Source: CAZRQL01 sp964602415
GTDB taxonomy: Bacteria > Bacteroidota > Bacteroidia > Cytophagales > Flammeovirgaceae
NCBI GenBank assembly: GCA_964602415.1
Contig: CAZRQL010000001.1
Span: forward strand, 62,001-126,000
Length of the DNA: 64,000 bases
Direction: 5' to 3'
This document shows, piece by piece, positions 1 through 8,468 of the stretch. Made by a program: the position numbers and the translations under genes. Every line of letters begins with the position of its first letter. Position 1 is the first letter of the stretch. Under the pieces are notes generated by a model. It saw nothing but the letters and a program-made list of their open reading frames with translations, ran no database searches and was not told the DNA's origin.

Positions 1-2199
1 ATCTTGCCTAAAAAGCCATACGTTTGAAGCATCAATAAAGGCAGCAAAGTTGATAAAACTATACAATTTGCGCCTATATTCAATATTGGTTTCTATAATA
101 ATTTCCCCGGGTTGTTCAAAATTGTATTCAAAAAAGCCTTCTCTATTGACTACAGGGCTAAAACTTCCCGGCCCTACACGGCGGGGAGGCCAAGCCCGAT
201 TGCTATTGCTCCCCCCTGAGAAAAAAAACTTTTCATAAGGCAAAGCACCCGAAGGAGAGTAAGAATAAATCGCTCCGCCGAAAACGCGCGCTACGAATTG
301 GCTTTTTATAGAAACAGGCTTTATGTACCTTATATCAAGAGCGGTTCTTAGAAAACGAAACACCCTTACCCCACCCAAAAACTCACCTTGGGAGTCAATT
401 TTTCCAGAGATAAAATTTTGATACGTGCCCCCTGCTTCAAACTCAGTACGCAAATACTTGCCTCTTGAGGAAGTACCGGTTTGGCTGTAGGGATTTACAA
501 ATTCAAATATGGTACTTGAAATTAAGGAACGAGAAAAGCTAAAAATCAATGGATTACCTTGGTTGAATAGTTCTAACAGACGATTGTTGAAGTTGTCTGC
601 TATTCGGCTGGTATTTACCAAAACCCCCTCAATAGGCGAAAGATTAAAAATTTGGTTTTTATTGTTTTTCCACCGATAGCGAAATCCGGTGAGGGTATTT
701 TGGCGGGTGTATTCAGGTCTTTCGATGAAGGCATAGCTCAGGGTAAAAGTGGTTCGGGGGGTTCTTCTGTTGAGTTTGTCTTTGATACTCAATCCTAAAG
801 GAAACATAACTCTGGGGAAAGAGAGGCTCAACGTGCCGGCCAACTCCGTGCTCAAATAAGCGTTACGAATACTGCTTTGGGCTTGTACTGCCGTAGCGGA
901 GGCTTGCGACTCCAGCCCACCCCTCAAAGAGATTTCCAAAATATCTAACCTGCCAAATATATTTCTGTCTTTGAGAGACACCCGTACAAAGGGGCCGGGT
1001 AAAGCTTGGGTAACATTGAGACCTGTTTCACTGGAATATTCGTACTTTTTAAAGGGGCTTGTAAAAATATTGGCCAGAAGTTGAGTGCCCATGGTGTCGA
1101 ACTGGACGTTTACAAACCTAAACATATCTACGTCGCGCAATGCCCGCTGAGTTTCTATTACATCTTGTTCGCTAAATGTATTACCCGGCTGGATAAAAAT
1201 CTTGTTTTTCAGTGTTTTGACGTTGTATCGAATGTCTTCTTGGTAGAAAAAAATATTGTTTAATACGGTGTCCAATCTGGAGACCCCTCTGTCGCTGTAA
1301 AATGAGGTTTTGGCAATACCAAAAGGGCGGTGTGACTGTTTGTTGGTCGGGACTCTAATGATCATCGTAACTTTAGCAGAAAAATCTGAATAAGAAGTAT
1401 CTACCTGAAAATAGATAGCTTGGTTTCTAAATAGAAAAAGTCCCTTCTCGACAAGCATGGCCGAAACCCTGTCTCTTTCCTTTTGTAAAATATTGTAGCT
1501 GAACCTTGCCCCGATTTTAGGCAAACGATTTGCAGAGTCGCTTAAAACCAGTCTATTGACCAATGTATCTTTTATTAGGTATTTGAACTCTTTGATAATG
1601 AAAAAACTGTTTTCATTTATCTTGAAATTGACGATTATTCGCCTTTTTCTCAGTGTATCTGGTTCTATACCTACTTGAGTTGCATAAAATCCCAAATTGG
1701 CGTAATGTCGCTGGATTTGTTTGGCACTTTTGGCAGCCTGCATCGAATCGAAGAATAGAGGTTTTTCTCCGATTGAAGTCATAAGCCAGTTGCCATTTTC
1801 AAGCTGCGATTGTAGAACTTCGATTTTTTCTGACCGAATAGAGCGTATGTTTCTGAGTCTGATGGATTGTTTGAGTGTATCGCTTGTTTGTTTTGAAACT
1901 TTTAAAATCCTTTTTTCAGTTTGCTGCTCGATACGATTGATTTTTTTTAAAATTTTAAGACTGTCTTTCGGGAAACGCTTTTTGCCAAGATAATACGCAG
2001 TTAAATAAGGAGCTATTCTTGATTTTCCTACGAAAGAATTGGGTTTTTGAGCCAGTAGGGGAATGAGTTCTTCTTCAGGGACACTCTGGTTGCCCAAAAA
2101 TGTATAGCCGGCAAAGTAGTACTGACCTTCAGGTAGGGGTTTTACGGGTGCGCAGCCCCAACAATAGAGCAGTAGAAGCAGCAAGCCAAGTTTTTTCAT
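1..2199 (-). CDS. tamL: TamL-type BamA-family outer membrane lipoprotein (3' end beyond window)
   Basis: The reading frame is open from an ATG at 2199 to the left edge, with no stop, so at least 733 codons are present and the C-terminus lies outside. The protein starts with a lipoprotein signal (MKKLGLLLLLLYCWGC, lipobox Cys at residue 16), followed by a POTRA-like region with basic and coiled segments and then an aromatic-rich beta-barrel region. Near the left edge the barrel carries the motif GGSNSNRAWPPRR, which matches the FxGGxxSxRG signature of Omp85/D15 surface antigens. Bacteroidota TamL proteins are lipidated Omp85 members thought to pair with TamB in building the outer membrane. The gene stands alone, divergent from nuoK. 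Family assignment is firm; the TamL subtype rests on the lipobox and the RAWxxRR form of the motif. Confidence 0.85.
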   Translation of the reverse strand, partial: MKKLGLLLLLLYCWGCAPVKPLPEGQYYFAGYTFLGNQSVPEEELIPLLAQKPNSFVGKSRIAPYLTAYYLGKKRFPKDSLKILKKINRIEQQTEKRILKVSKQTSDTLKQSIRLRNIRSIRSEKIEVLQSQLENGNWLMTSIGEKPLFFDSMQAAKSAKQIQRHYANLGFYATQVGIEPDTLRKRRIIVNFKINENSFFIIKEFKYLIKDTLVNRLVLSDSANRLPKIGARFSYNILQKERDRVSAMLVEKGLFLFRNQAIYFQVDTSYSDFSAKVTMIIRVPTNKQSHRPFGIAKTSFYSDRGVSRLDTVLNNIFFYQEDIRYNVKTLKNKIFIQPGNTFSEQDVIETQRALRDVDMFRFVNVQFDTMGTQLLANIFTSPFKKYEYSSETGLNVTQALPGPFVRVSLKDRNIFGRLDILEISLRGGLESQASATAVQAQSSIRNAYLSTELAGTLSLSFPRVMFPLGLSIKDKLNRRTPRTTFTLSYAFIERPEYTRQNTLTGFRYRWKNNKNQIFNLSPIEGVLVNTSRIADNFNNRLLELFNQGNPLIFSFSRSLISSTIFEFVNPYSQTGTSSRGKYLRTEFEAGGTYQNFISGKIDSQGEFLGGVRVFRFLRTALDIRYIKPVSIKSQFVARVFGGAIYSYSPSGALPYEKFFFSGGSNSNRAWPPRRVGPGSFSPVVNREGFFEYNFEQPGEIIIETNIEYRRKLYSFINFAAFIDASNVWLFRQD

Positions 2200-2328
2200 A
2201 GCCGCAAAAATCAAAAAAAACCGTTGTCGTAGGTTATGTTGATTTGCCGTACCCGACTGCAAAATTATGGTAAAATTTTTTGTGCTGCCAACTACCGGTA
2301 GTGCTCAAAATTATTTGAGTCGGTTCAT

Positions 2329-2336
2329 TATTTTTG
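2329..2336 (+). promoter_or_regulatory. -7 element (TATTTTTG) directly before nuoK
   Basis: TATTTTTG fits the Bacteroidota -7 consensus TAnnTTTG. Only four bases (TAAC) separate it from the ATG, so the predicted transcription start falls on or beside the start codon and the mRNA would be leaderless. I see no clear TTTG -33 box at the usual distance. Confidence 0.35.
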
Positions 2337-2340
2337 TAAC

Positions 2341-2619
2341 ATGATTTCGGTAAGTTATTTTCTTTGGTTGGGTATTGTGCTGTTTTCGGTGGGTTTTTAT
2401 GTTTCTCTTTCCCAACAAAACATCATCAAAGTTCTTATAGGTATTGAGATGATGCTCAACTCAGCGGTGCTGAATTTCATCATTTTTTCAACCGATTATC
2501 AGGGTGCGGTAAATGCTTTGTTTGTCATGGCTTTGGCCGTAGCGGAGACCGTCTTAGCATTGGCACTCCTACTGAAGATGAAAAGGAAAGGCCGTAACAT
2601 ACGCACTGAGTTGATTTGA
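2341..2619 (+). CDS. nuoK: NADH-quinone oxidoreductase subunit K (stand-alone)
   Basis: A 92-residue protein with three predicted membrane helices. It carries the two NuoK glutamates in their usual helix contexts: GIEMMLNS in helix 2 and AVAETVLAL in helix 3. NuoK is a membrane subunit of complex I and contributes to proton translocation; its homologue MrpC lacks this glutamate pattern, so NuoK is preferred. The length is slightly below the usual 100 or so. The odd feature is the context: no other nuo gene is within view, with tamL on one side and a glycosyltransferase on the other. Either the complex I genes are dispersed in this genome or this is an extra copy. Confidence 0.85.
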   Translation: MISVSYFLWLGIVLFSVGFYVSLSQQNIIKVLIGIEMMLNSAVLNFIIFSTDYQGAVNALFVMALAVAETVLALALLLKMKRKGRNIRTELI

Positions 2620-2636
2620 TGCTAAGCCTTCCAAAT

Positions 2637-2668
2637 GTTGTAAAGTTTCGCCCTAAAGTCTAATTTTG
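2637..2668 (+). promoter_or_regulatory. Probable promoter for the glycosyltransferase-sigma-bestrophin-DUF2851 run
   Basis: GTTG at 2637-2640, then 20 nt, then TAATTTTG at 2661-2668, which is a full match to the -7 consensus TAnnTTTG. The -33 box differs from TTTG at one base. It lies 19 nt before the TTG start at 2688. Confidence 0.4.
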
Positions 2669-2687
2669 TAAATAATCTCATAAGGTT

Positions 2688-3791
2688 TTGGAGTCTATTA
2701 TTACACTGGTGGCTTTTGGGGTAGTTTGGTTGATACAAATCAACTTTTTGGTATTCGTATTTTTTAAATTGTTGTTTTTTAAATGGGTTTCTGATGGGCA
2801 GCTTCTACCTATTTCAGTTGTAGTGGCTGTAAGAAATGATTTTGAAAATATCACAAAGTTGGTTGATGCGCTTGTTGATCAAACCCATCCTCACTATGAA
2901 ATTATCGTAGTTGATGATCGCTCGGAGTTTGACACTTATTTGGCCATGAAAAATCGCTTTGAAGGTTTAGCCAAAATTAGGCTGTTGCGTGTAGAAGAGT
3001 GTCCCTCGCATATTCATCCCAAAAAGTACGCCATTACTTTGGGTATCAAAGCCGCCAAGCATCAACACATTTTGCTCACTGATGCGGACTGTTTGCCGCA
3101 AAGCTCGCGCTGGGTAGAGTCATTGAGCCGCAGTTTTGACCAGGCCACTGATTTTGTGTTGGGCTACAGTGCTCAAGCCAAAACGAAAGGATTTTTGAAC
3201 TCTTTTATTCGCTACGAGACGTTTGTGACGGGCGTGCAGTACCTTTCGCTTGCTTTGGCAGGCATGCCTTATATGGGAGTGGGCAGAAACTTGGCCTATC
3301 GAAAACAAATTTTTATAGACAACAATGGTTTTGGTAGATTTCAGGCGGTGGTGGGAGGCGATGACGATTTATTTGTCAACCGCTATGCTCGGGCAAAGAC
3401 CACTAAGATAGTCTTAGATATTGAAAGTCAAACTGTTACAATACCAAAAAATACCTTCAAGGAGTTTTTTATTCAAAAGAAAAGGCATTTGTCGGTTGGC
3501 CGACACTACCGATTTGGGCACAAGTTTGTACTGAGTTTGCTCAACTTCTCTCATATTATGATGTTGCCTTGTGCGCTGTTGGTAGTGTTGTTTTCTTCAT
3601 TTGCATGGGTCGGGGTGATAGGTTTTTTTTTATGGATTTTGTTGAGGCATTTGATATTTTTCCAACTTAAAAAACGTTTCAAAGAAAGTATAGATATGTC
3701 TCTATTTTTAATCCACGAATTGATTTTTTCCGTTTATTTATTTTTAGTGGGAATAATAGCTCTAACAGCCAAAACAGTGAGATGGAAATAG
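2688..3791 (+). CDS. Family 2 glycosyltransferase, membrane-bound
   Basis: A 367-residue GT-A fold glycosyltransferase. An N-terminal helix (residues about 5-30) is followed by the catalytic domain (about 40-265) with VAVRNDFEN at the nucleotide-binding start, VDDRS, the DXD-type motif LTDADC, GRNLAYRK, and GGDDDLFVNR as the acidic acceptor motif. A basic KKRHLSVGRHY segment resembles the QxxRW region of processive enzymes. Two or three helices form the C-terminus. It probably transfers a sugar to a lipid or polysaccharide at the inner membrane; the substrate cannot be told. The start is TTG at 2688, since no ATG lies upstream in frame near the promoter. Its end overlaps the sigma-factor gene by 10 nt. 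Confidence 0.8.
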   Translation: MESIITLVAFGVVWLIQINFLVFVFFKLLFFKWVSDGQLLPISVVVAVRNDFENITKLVDALVDQTHPHYEIIVVDDRSEFDTYLAMKNRFEGLAKIRLLRVEECPSHIHPKKYAITLGIKAAKHQHILLTDADCLPQSSRWVESLSRSFDQATDFVLGYSAQAKTKGFLNSFIRYETFVTGVQYLSLALAGMPYMGVGRNLAYRKQIFIDNNGFGRFQAVVGGDDDLFVNRYARAKTTKIVLDIESQTVTIPKNTFKEFFIQKKRHLSVGRHYRFGHKFVLSLLNFSHIMMLPCALLVVLFSSFAWVGVIGFFLWILLRHLIFFQLKKRFKESIDMSLFLIHELIFSVYLFLVGIIALTAKTVRWK

Positions 3792-4390
3792 AAAACTACC
3801 AACACAACGATAGAACACTTGAAGATTTTGACCTCATAGACAGGGCTTTACTCAACGATGAAAAAGCCTATGCTATTTTGATGGAGCGGTACAGGCGACC
3901 TCTTTATCATGTCATTTTCAAGATGATTCGCAATGAGGACGATGCCCAAGACCTTACTATTGAGGCTTTTGCTAAAGCGTTTAGGAATTTACCCAATTTT
4001 AAAAAGACCCATTCATTTGGGAACTGGCTCTTTAAGATAGGCACTAACAGTGCCATAGACTTTATCCGTAGAAGAAAACTTAATACCTTGTCCATCAATG
4101 GACTTCAAAACAATAGTGATGGTGAGAATTTTACGCTTGAAGTCAGGGACAGCGGCTTAGACCCTTATGAGAAGGCCATCAAAGAACAAAAGCATGAGGT
4201 AATAAGGATTTTGGTTGAGCAGTTGCCCGATAAGTATCAAAAACTAATTTCTCTGCGCTATTTCAAAGAGTATTCCTACGAAGAAATATCAGATGAAATG
4301 GATCTGCCAATGGGTACAGTAAAAGCGCAACTCTTTAGAGCCAAAGAGTTGCTTATTGACATCATACACAAACAACAAGTTTACTTTTAG
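3782..4390 (+). CDS. ECF-type RNA polymerase sigma factor
   Basis: A 202-residue sigma-70 family protein of ECF size. Region 2 (about residues 25-95) contains the ERYRRPLY and EDAQDLTIEAFAKAF helices; region 4 (about 140-195) contains LPDKYQKLISLRYFKEYSYEEI and the helix-turn-helix with PMGTVKAQLFRAKELL. The ATG lies inside the end of the glycosyltransferase gene, so the two are probably translationally coupled. No anti-sigma factor gene follows: the next gene is a bestrophin-like channel. How this sigma factor is controlled is therefore not visible here. Confidence 0.88.
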   Translation: MEIENYQHNDRTLEDFDLIDRALLNDEKAYAILMERYRRPLYHVIFKMIRNEDDAQDLTIEAFAKAFRNLPNFKKTHSFGNWLFKIGTNSAIDFIRRRKLNTLSINGLQNNSDGENFTLEVRDSGLDPYEKAIKEQKHEVIRILVEQLPDKYQKLISLRYFKEYSYEEISDEMDLPMGTVKAQLFRAKELLIDIIHKQQVYF

Positions 4391-4392
4391 TT

Positions 4393-5331
4393 ATGCACAC
4401 TGAAGCCAGAGCCATCACAAAAAAAATCAAGAAATTGGGTAAGCAAAATGTCAAACAAACTTCCTTGCTGCTCAGCGACCGCCGCAACTGGTTTGATTTT
4501 TTACTCAAAGGAATTGGATATCAGTTTCCCGGCATGTTTATGAGCTTACTCACAATTGGCTTGATAACGGCAATTTTGGTTTATATTCATACTACTCTTG
4601 AGTTGTCTTTTCGAGTGCCTTCTACCTTTCATACCGTTCTTGGCTTGGTGGTTGGCTTGTTGTTGGTTTTTAGGACCAATACAGCTTACGACAGATGGTG
4701 GGAAGGGCGCAAACAGTTGGGTAATATTACCAATCAGGCCAGAAATTTTGCTATAAGGGTACAGAGTTACCTACAAGAATCATCGCAGCGGGATGAGATT
4801 TTGACGCTGACAATTTGTTTAGTCTATGCTACCAAAGAGCATCTTCGTAGTCATTGCTATGATTATGTAATGACTCTACTGCCTGACTACCTTAAGCCCG
4901 CTTTTTTAGATGCCAACCACAAACCAATTTTTTTGCTTAACCGAATCAATTCTTTGGTTAGCCAATCCTTGGAAAGGAAAGAAATAAATGGAAGCCAGTT
5001 AATTGTTTTGGAAAGTTTCCTTACTGAACTCACCAATGCTGTAGGGGCTTGCGAACGCATCAACAATACCCCCATGCCGGTTGGTTATTCACTTCATTTA
5101 AAGCGGATTTTGTTTATTTATCTCATTACGCTACCCACTGGTTTTATTTCGGATTTGGAGTGGTGGGCTATACCGGTGGTGATGTTGATTTTCTACACTA
5201 TGGTTGGCATTGAGTTGATTGGGGAAGAAATAGAAGGCCCGTTTGGGACAGATACCAATGACCTGCCCTTCGATGCGCTGGCCGATAGGATACAAACGGT
5301 AGTAGAACAAGTTCGCAACACCGAATTTTGA
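4393..5331 (+). CDS. Bestrophin-like (UPF0187/YneE) membrane channel
   Basis: A 312-residue membrane protein of the bacterial bestrophin-like family. The best sign is the conserved segment VFRTNTAYDRWWEGRKQLG at about residues 95-115, preceded by two hydrophobic helices (about 45-95); further helices lie near residues 235-285. Bacterial homologues form pentameric ion channels in the inner membrane. It starts 2 nt after the sigma-factor stop and overlaps the DUF2851 gene by one base, so it sits inside an operon. The ion carried cannot be read from sequence. Confidence 0.85.
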   Translation: MHTEARAITKKIKKLGKQNVKQTSLLLSDRRNWFDFLLKGIGYQFPGMFMSLLTIGLITAILVYIHTTLELSFRVPSTFHTVLGLVVGLLLVFRTNTAYDRWWEGRKQLGNITNQARNFAIRVQSYLQESSQRDEILTLTICLVYATKEHLRSHCYDYVMTLLPDYLKPAFLDANHKPIFLLNRINSLVSQSLERKEINGSQLIVLESFLTELTNAVGACERINNTPMPVGYSLHLKRILFIYLITLPTGFISDLEWWAIPVVMLIFYTMVGIELIGEEIEGPFGTDTNDLPFDALADRIQTVVEQVRNTEF

Positions 5332-6614
5332 TGCAGGTAAGCGAGGATTTTTTGGCTTATTGTTGGCAAACAGGAATTTTCTGCGGTAAGAATCTACAAA
5401 CTGTTGAGGGAGAGTCTATTAGTGTCATATCTTTAGGCGCAAAAAACAAGAACAGTGGTGCAGATTTTCAAATGGTCTGTTTGGAATTGGATGGACTTAG
5501 GTGGGTCGGTTCTTTGGAGGTTCACAGTTTGGCTTCAGATTGGTTCAAACACGGCCACCATCAAGACCCTGCCTACAACAATGTGATTTTGCATTTGGTT
5601 TGGAAAAATGACCAACAAGCCATTAGACAAGATGGCTCAAAAGTACCTCAATTGGTCGTCGAAGAACTGATAGATATATCTCATTATCAGAATTTTATTG
5701 AACTTACTACAACTCATAATCCTATTGCTTGCAGTTATGGTTTGTCAAGAGTGCCACCAAATATTTTTCGCAAAACGCTCACTTTGAATTTAGAAAATAG
5801 ACTTCAAAGAAAGTCAGATGAAGTGCTTGATTTGCTCAAACGCAATCGGCAAGATTGGGAAGAGACAGTCCACCAACTGTTGGCCAAAGCCCTTGGGTTC
5901 AAAATCAATGCAGAGCCATTTTTTCAGTTGGCCAAACGCTTGCCTTACAAGGTGTTAAGAAAACATGCCGACCACTTGCCCCAACTTGAGGCCATGGCTT
6001 TTGGGGTGGCGGGTTTCTTGGAGGACAAGTTTTCTGACCTCTATCTGTTGGATTTGCAAAATGAGTATTGGTATCTCTCGCACAAATACAAACTTGATGC
6101 TTTGCCGGCAGGGTACTGGAAATTTCTTAGACTTAGACCGCCTAATTTTCCCACCATCAGAATAGCCCAGTGGGTGGCTCTTTTGCACCGCTTTCCCAAT
6201 TTTTTCTCCAGAATATTGTTTTGGCAGGATAAATCTGATTTGGTTGAACTCTTTGAGGCTCAACAATCTACTTACTGGCAGCAACACTACCTACCCGAAA
6301 AGCCCACAATCCGCCCGACGGTGCAGATAGGCAAAGATGCTGTTTATGGTTTGATTGCCAATGTTGTGTGTCCTATATTGGTTGCCTATTCCAGAGCCGG
6401 CAACGGAGAGCAGTTTTATCACAAAGCCATTGAGGCCTTGGAACTATTGCCTTCAGAGAAAAATCAAATCGTTTCTCTATGGAAAGAATTGTCTGTTGAA
6501 GCCAAAAGTTCTTTTGATTCGCAGGCTCTTATAGAGCTAAAGACACAAAATTGCGACACCAAAAACTGTTTGGTTTGTCCCATAGGACAATACCTGATTT
6601 CGGCTCGCCACTGA
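5331..6614 (+). CDS. DUF2851 family protein
   Basis: About 427 residues, recognised as the DUF2851 family that is common in Bacteroidota. Matching features are the N-terminal FLAYCWQTGIF, the NSGADFQM and GSLEVHSLASDWFKHGH segments and the C-terminal cysteine motif CDTKNCLVCPIGQ. The GSLEVH stretch and surrounding acidic residues recall a nuclease-like core, but that is only an inference. The ATG at 5331 overlaps the upstream stop (TGATG), and I prefer it to the in-frame TTG at 5328. No signal peptide is present, so the protein is probably cytoplasmic. Function unknown. Confidence 0.8.
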   Translation: MQVSEDFLAYCWQTGIFCGKNLQTVEGESISVISLGAKNKNSGADFQMVCLELDGLRWVGSLEVHSLASDWFKHGHHQDPAYNNVILHLVWKNDQQAIRQDGSKVPQLVVEELIDISHYQNFIELTTTHNPIACSYGLSRVPPNIFRKTLTLNLENRLQRKSDEVLDLLKRNRQDWEETVHQLLAKALGFKINAEPFFQLAKRLPYKVLRKHADHLPQLEAMAFGVAGFLEDKFSDLYLLDLQNEYWYLSHKYKLDALPAGYWKFLRLRPPNFPTIRIAQWVALLHRFPNFFSRILFWQDKSDLVELFEAQQSTYWQQHYLPEKPTIRPTVQIGKDAVYGLIANVVCPILVAYSRAGNGEQFYHKAIEALELLPSEKNQIVSLWKELSVEAKSSFDSQALIELKTQNCDTKNCLVCPIGQYLISARH

Positions 6615-6623
6615 GAGGCTTCG

Positions 6624-6652
6624 TTTGTCAATAGATTATCTGCTTAAATTTG
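6624..6652 (+). promoter_or_regulatory. Promoter of the SpoIIE/caspase operon
   Basis: TTTG at 6624-6627, 17 nt, then TAAATTTG at 6645-6652. Both boxes match the Bacteroidota consensus exactly. The -7 box ends only six bases before the ATG at 6659, so the transcript would have almost no leader. Confidence 0.55.
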
Positions 6653-6658
6653 CTGCAA

Positions 6659-8443
6659 ATGAAAATAAATATGAAAATAGCTGTCCTGCAGTTGTGTTTA
6701 CTATTCACTACATCAATACTTTATGCACAGCGAAACCCCGACTGGACTGAATACAACCGCCGCGTAAATCAGTACCCTGAAAGCGAGTACCTCGTTGGTT
6801 TTTATAGTGAAAGCAATGTGGCTGTAGCAGACCAAACCTTGTTTGATAGGATGAGTGCCAACGCCCGCAAGCAACTCATCGAAAGCATACAAGTTTCGCT
6901 CAAATCCACCAGTACCTCACAAATCATCAACGAAAACCAGCGCACCCAAGAGTACTTCAAAAACACAACTCTGTCTTTAGCAAAAGCTGATATTGTTGGT
7001 TTGCAGTATCTTACGCATTATGATAGAAAGAATAAGATAGCTTACGGCTTTGCTTACGCCAAGCGCAGCGAAGTGATTGCGTATTATCGAAAACTCATTG
7101 ATAGCAAAGTAGATGAAGTAGCACAAAAAATAAAAGCCGCCGAAAATTTTGAATCCAATGCCGACAAGCGGGCTGCTTTGAGGAGTTATTATGAGTGTTT
7201 GCCTCTTTTTAAGCAAATAGAGGATGCCCAATTTATCTTGATGGTGTTGGATAAAGCCACGCTGTTTCTAAAAATAGATCAGGTATATGTTCACAAAATT
7301 AGTGTCAAAAATGGACTTTCTAAGCTATTGAATAGCAAAGATTTAACGCTTGATGAGGTGGCGTTTTTTTTGGCTTACGGCCTCAAAGCCCAAACAGAAG
7401 ACATGCCGGCTGTCATTTCCACACGCAAAATTTCGTATGCCGAAACCGATTTGTTGAGTGATTTTTCGGAGCAATTTCAGGGGGTATTTGAGCAAAATCT
7501 CATTGCAACCGCAGGAGTTCAGGTTTCGCAGGGGGCAAGGCTGCCTGTTTTGTCAGGGACTTATTGGGAGGAAGGCGATATGCTCAAAATTATTGTTACC
7601 CTCAAAGACCCACAAGGCAAATCTGTTTCAAGCAATGAGGCATTTTTGTCTAAGTCATTTTTGGAGAGTCGCTCAATAGCCTATTTGCCGGAGGCTCTCA
7701 AGAAGATTTTGATGCTCTCATCTATCGAAGTCAAGGCCACAAACCCGCTCATTGAGGCTAAGATGAACCAAAAGATACCCACACCCCTTGAAGTAACCGT
7801 TCAATACAAGGGGCAACCCCTTGACAATGTTCCGATTACGTTTGCTTACGCGGACGGGAAAAATACGGTTTGTTCTACGGTAAAAACCGATCGCCAAGGT
7901 ATAGCCAAATGCCCAATGTCAAAGCCCATTAGTGACAAAAAAATACAGGTCATCAATGCGACTTTGGATTTGGCGGCTTGGGTGGGGCTTTCTTCTGGTT
8001 CAACACTGATAGAAAAGACGGCACGCGAGCAAACGATTCCTTTTGCTAGATTTACTTTGAAAGTGAGCGGATTGGCTGTTTTTATTGAGGCAGAAGAAAA
8101 AAACTTGGGACAGCCCCTTGATATAAGAATTATAGAGCCTACTGTCAAAGAAATGCTTTCTCAAAGAGGGTTCATTTTCTTACAAGATCCTTCTAAGGCT
8201 GATTTGACGGTATCCATACAGGCTGCCTCCCGCGAGGGGAGTACTTACCAGTCAAGTATTTTCTTTTCTTTTGTGGATGCAACCGTTTCTGTGTTGGATA
8301 TGGCAACGGGCGAAGAGATATACAAGAAAGTTTTTGCGGATAAAAAAGGAGGGGCAGGCAACTACAAAACCGCCGGCATAAAAGCCTACAAAGAAATAGC
8401 CGAACAGGTGAGCAAAGAAATATCTGAAATTTTATCAAGGTAA
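6659..8443 (+). CDS. Secreted LPP20-like protein heading the SpoIIE/caspase operon
   Basis: About 594 residues with a cleavable signal peptide (KIAVLQLCLLFTTSILYAQ). The N-terminal third (PDWTEYNRRV, a FYSESN strand, then a helix rich in polar residues) resembles LPP20-type domains. The middle is a helical linker followed by beta-rich repeats containing a PLEVTVQYKGQPLDNVPI segment, which looks like an Ig/transthyretin-like fold. The C-terminus (DLTVSIQAASREG to the end) looks like a second LPP20/CsgG-like module. The ATG at 6659 is chosen over the upstream TTG at 6650 because the promoter ends at 6652; ATG 6671 is also possible. It lies 25 nt before the TPR-SpoIIE gene and probably shares its transcript. 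Function unknown; probably an envelope protein. Confidence 0.6.
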   Translation: MKINMKIAVLQLCLLFTTSILYAQRNPDWTEYNRRVNQYPESEYLVGFYSESNVAVADQTLFDRMSANARKQLIESIQVSLKSTSTSQIINENQRTQEYFKNTTLSLAKADIVGLQYLTHYDRKNKIAYGFAYAKRSEVIAYYRKLIDSKVDEVAQKIKAAENFESNADKRAALRSYYECLPLFKQIEDAQFILMVLDKATLFLKIDQVYVHKISVKNGLSKLLNSKDLTLDEVAFFLAYGLKAQTEDMPAVISTRKISYAETDLLSDFSEQFQGVFEQNLIATAGVQVSQGARLPVLSGTYWEEGDMLKIIVTLKDPQGKSVSSNEAFLSKSFLESRSIAYLPEALKKILMLSSIEVKATNPLIEAKMNQKIPTPLEVTVQYKGQPLDNVPITFAYADGKNTVCSTVKTDRQGIAKCPMSKPISDKKIQVINATLDLAAWVGLSSGSTLIEKTAREQTIPFARFTLKVSGLAVFIEAEEKNLGQPLDIRIIEPTVKEMLSQRGFIFLQDPSKADLTVSIQAASREGSTYQSSIFFSFVDATVSVLDMATGEEIYKKVFADKKGGAGNYKTAGIKAYKEIAEQVSKEISEILSR

Positions 8444-8455
8444 ACAGATATTTTA

Positions 8456-8463
8456 TAGATTTG
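8456..8463 (+). promoter_or_regulatory. Possible internal -7 element before the TPR-SpoIIE gene
   Basis: TAGATTTG fits TAnnTTTG and ends five bases before the ATG at 8469. No good -33 box is seen, so it may be fortuitous or a weak internal promoter. Confidence 0.25.
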
Positions 8464-8468
8464 CTCAA

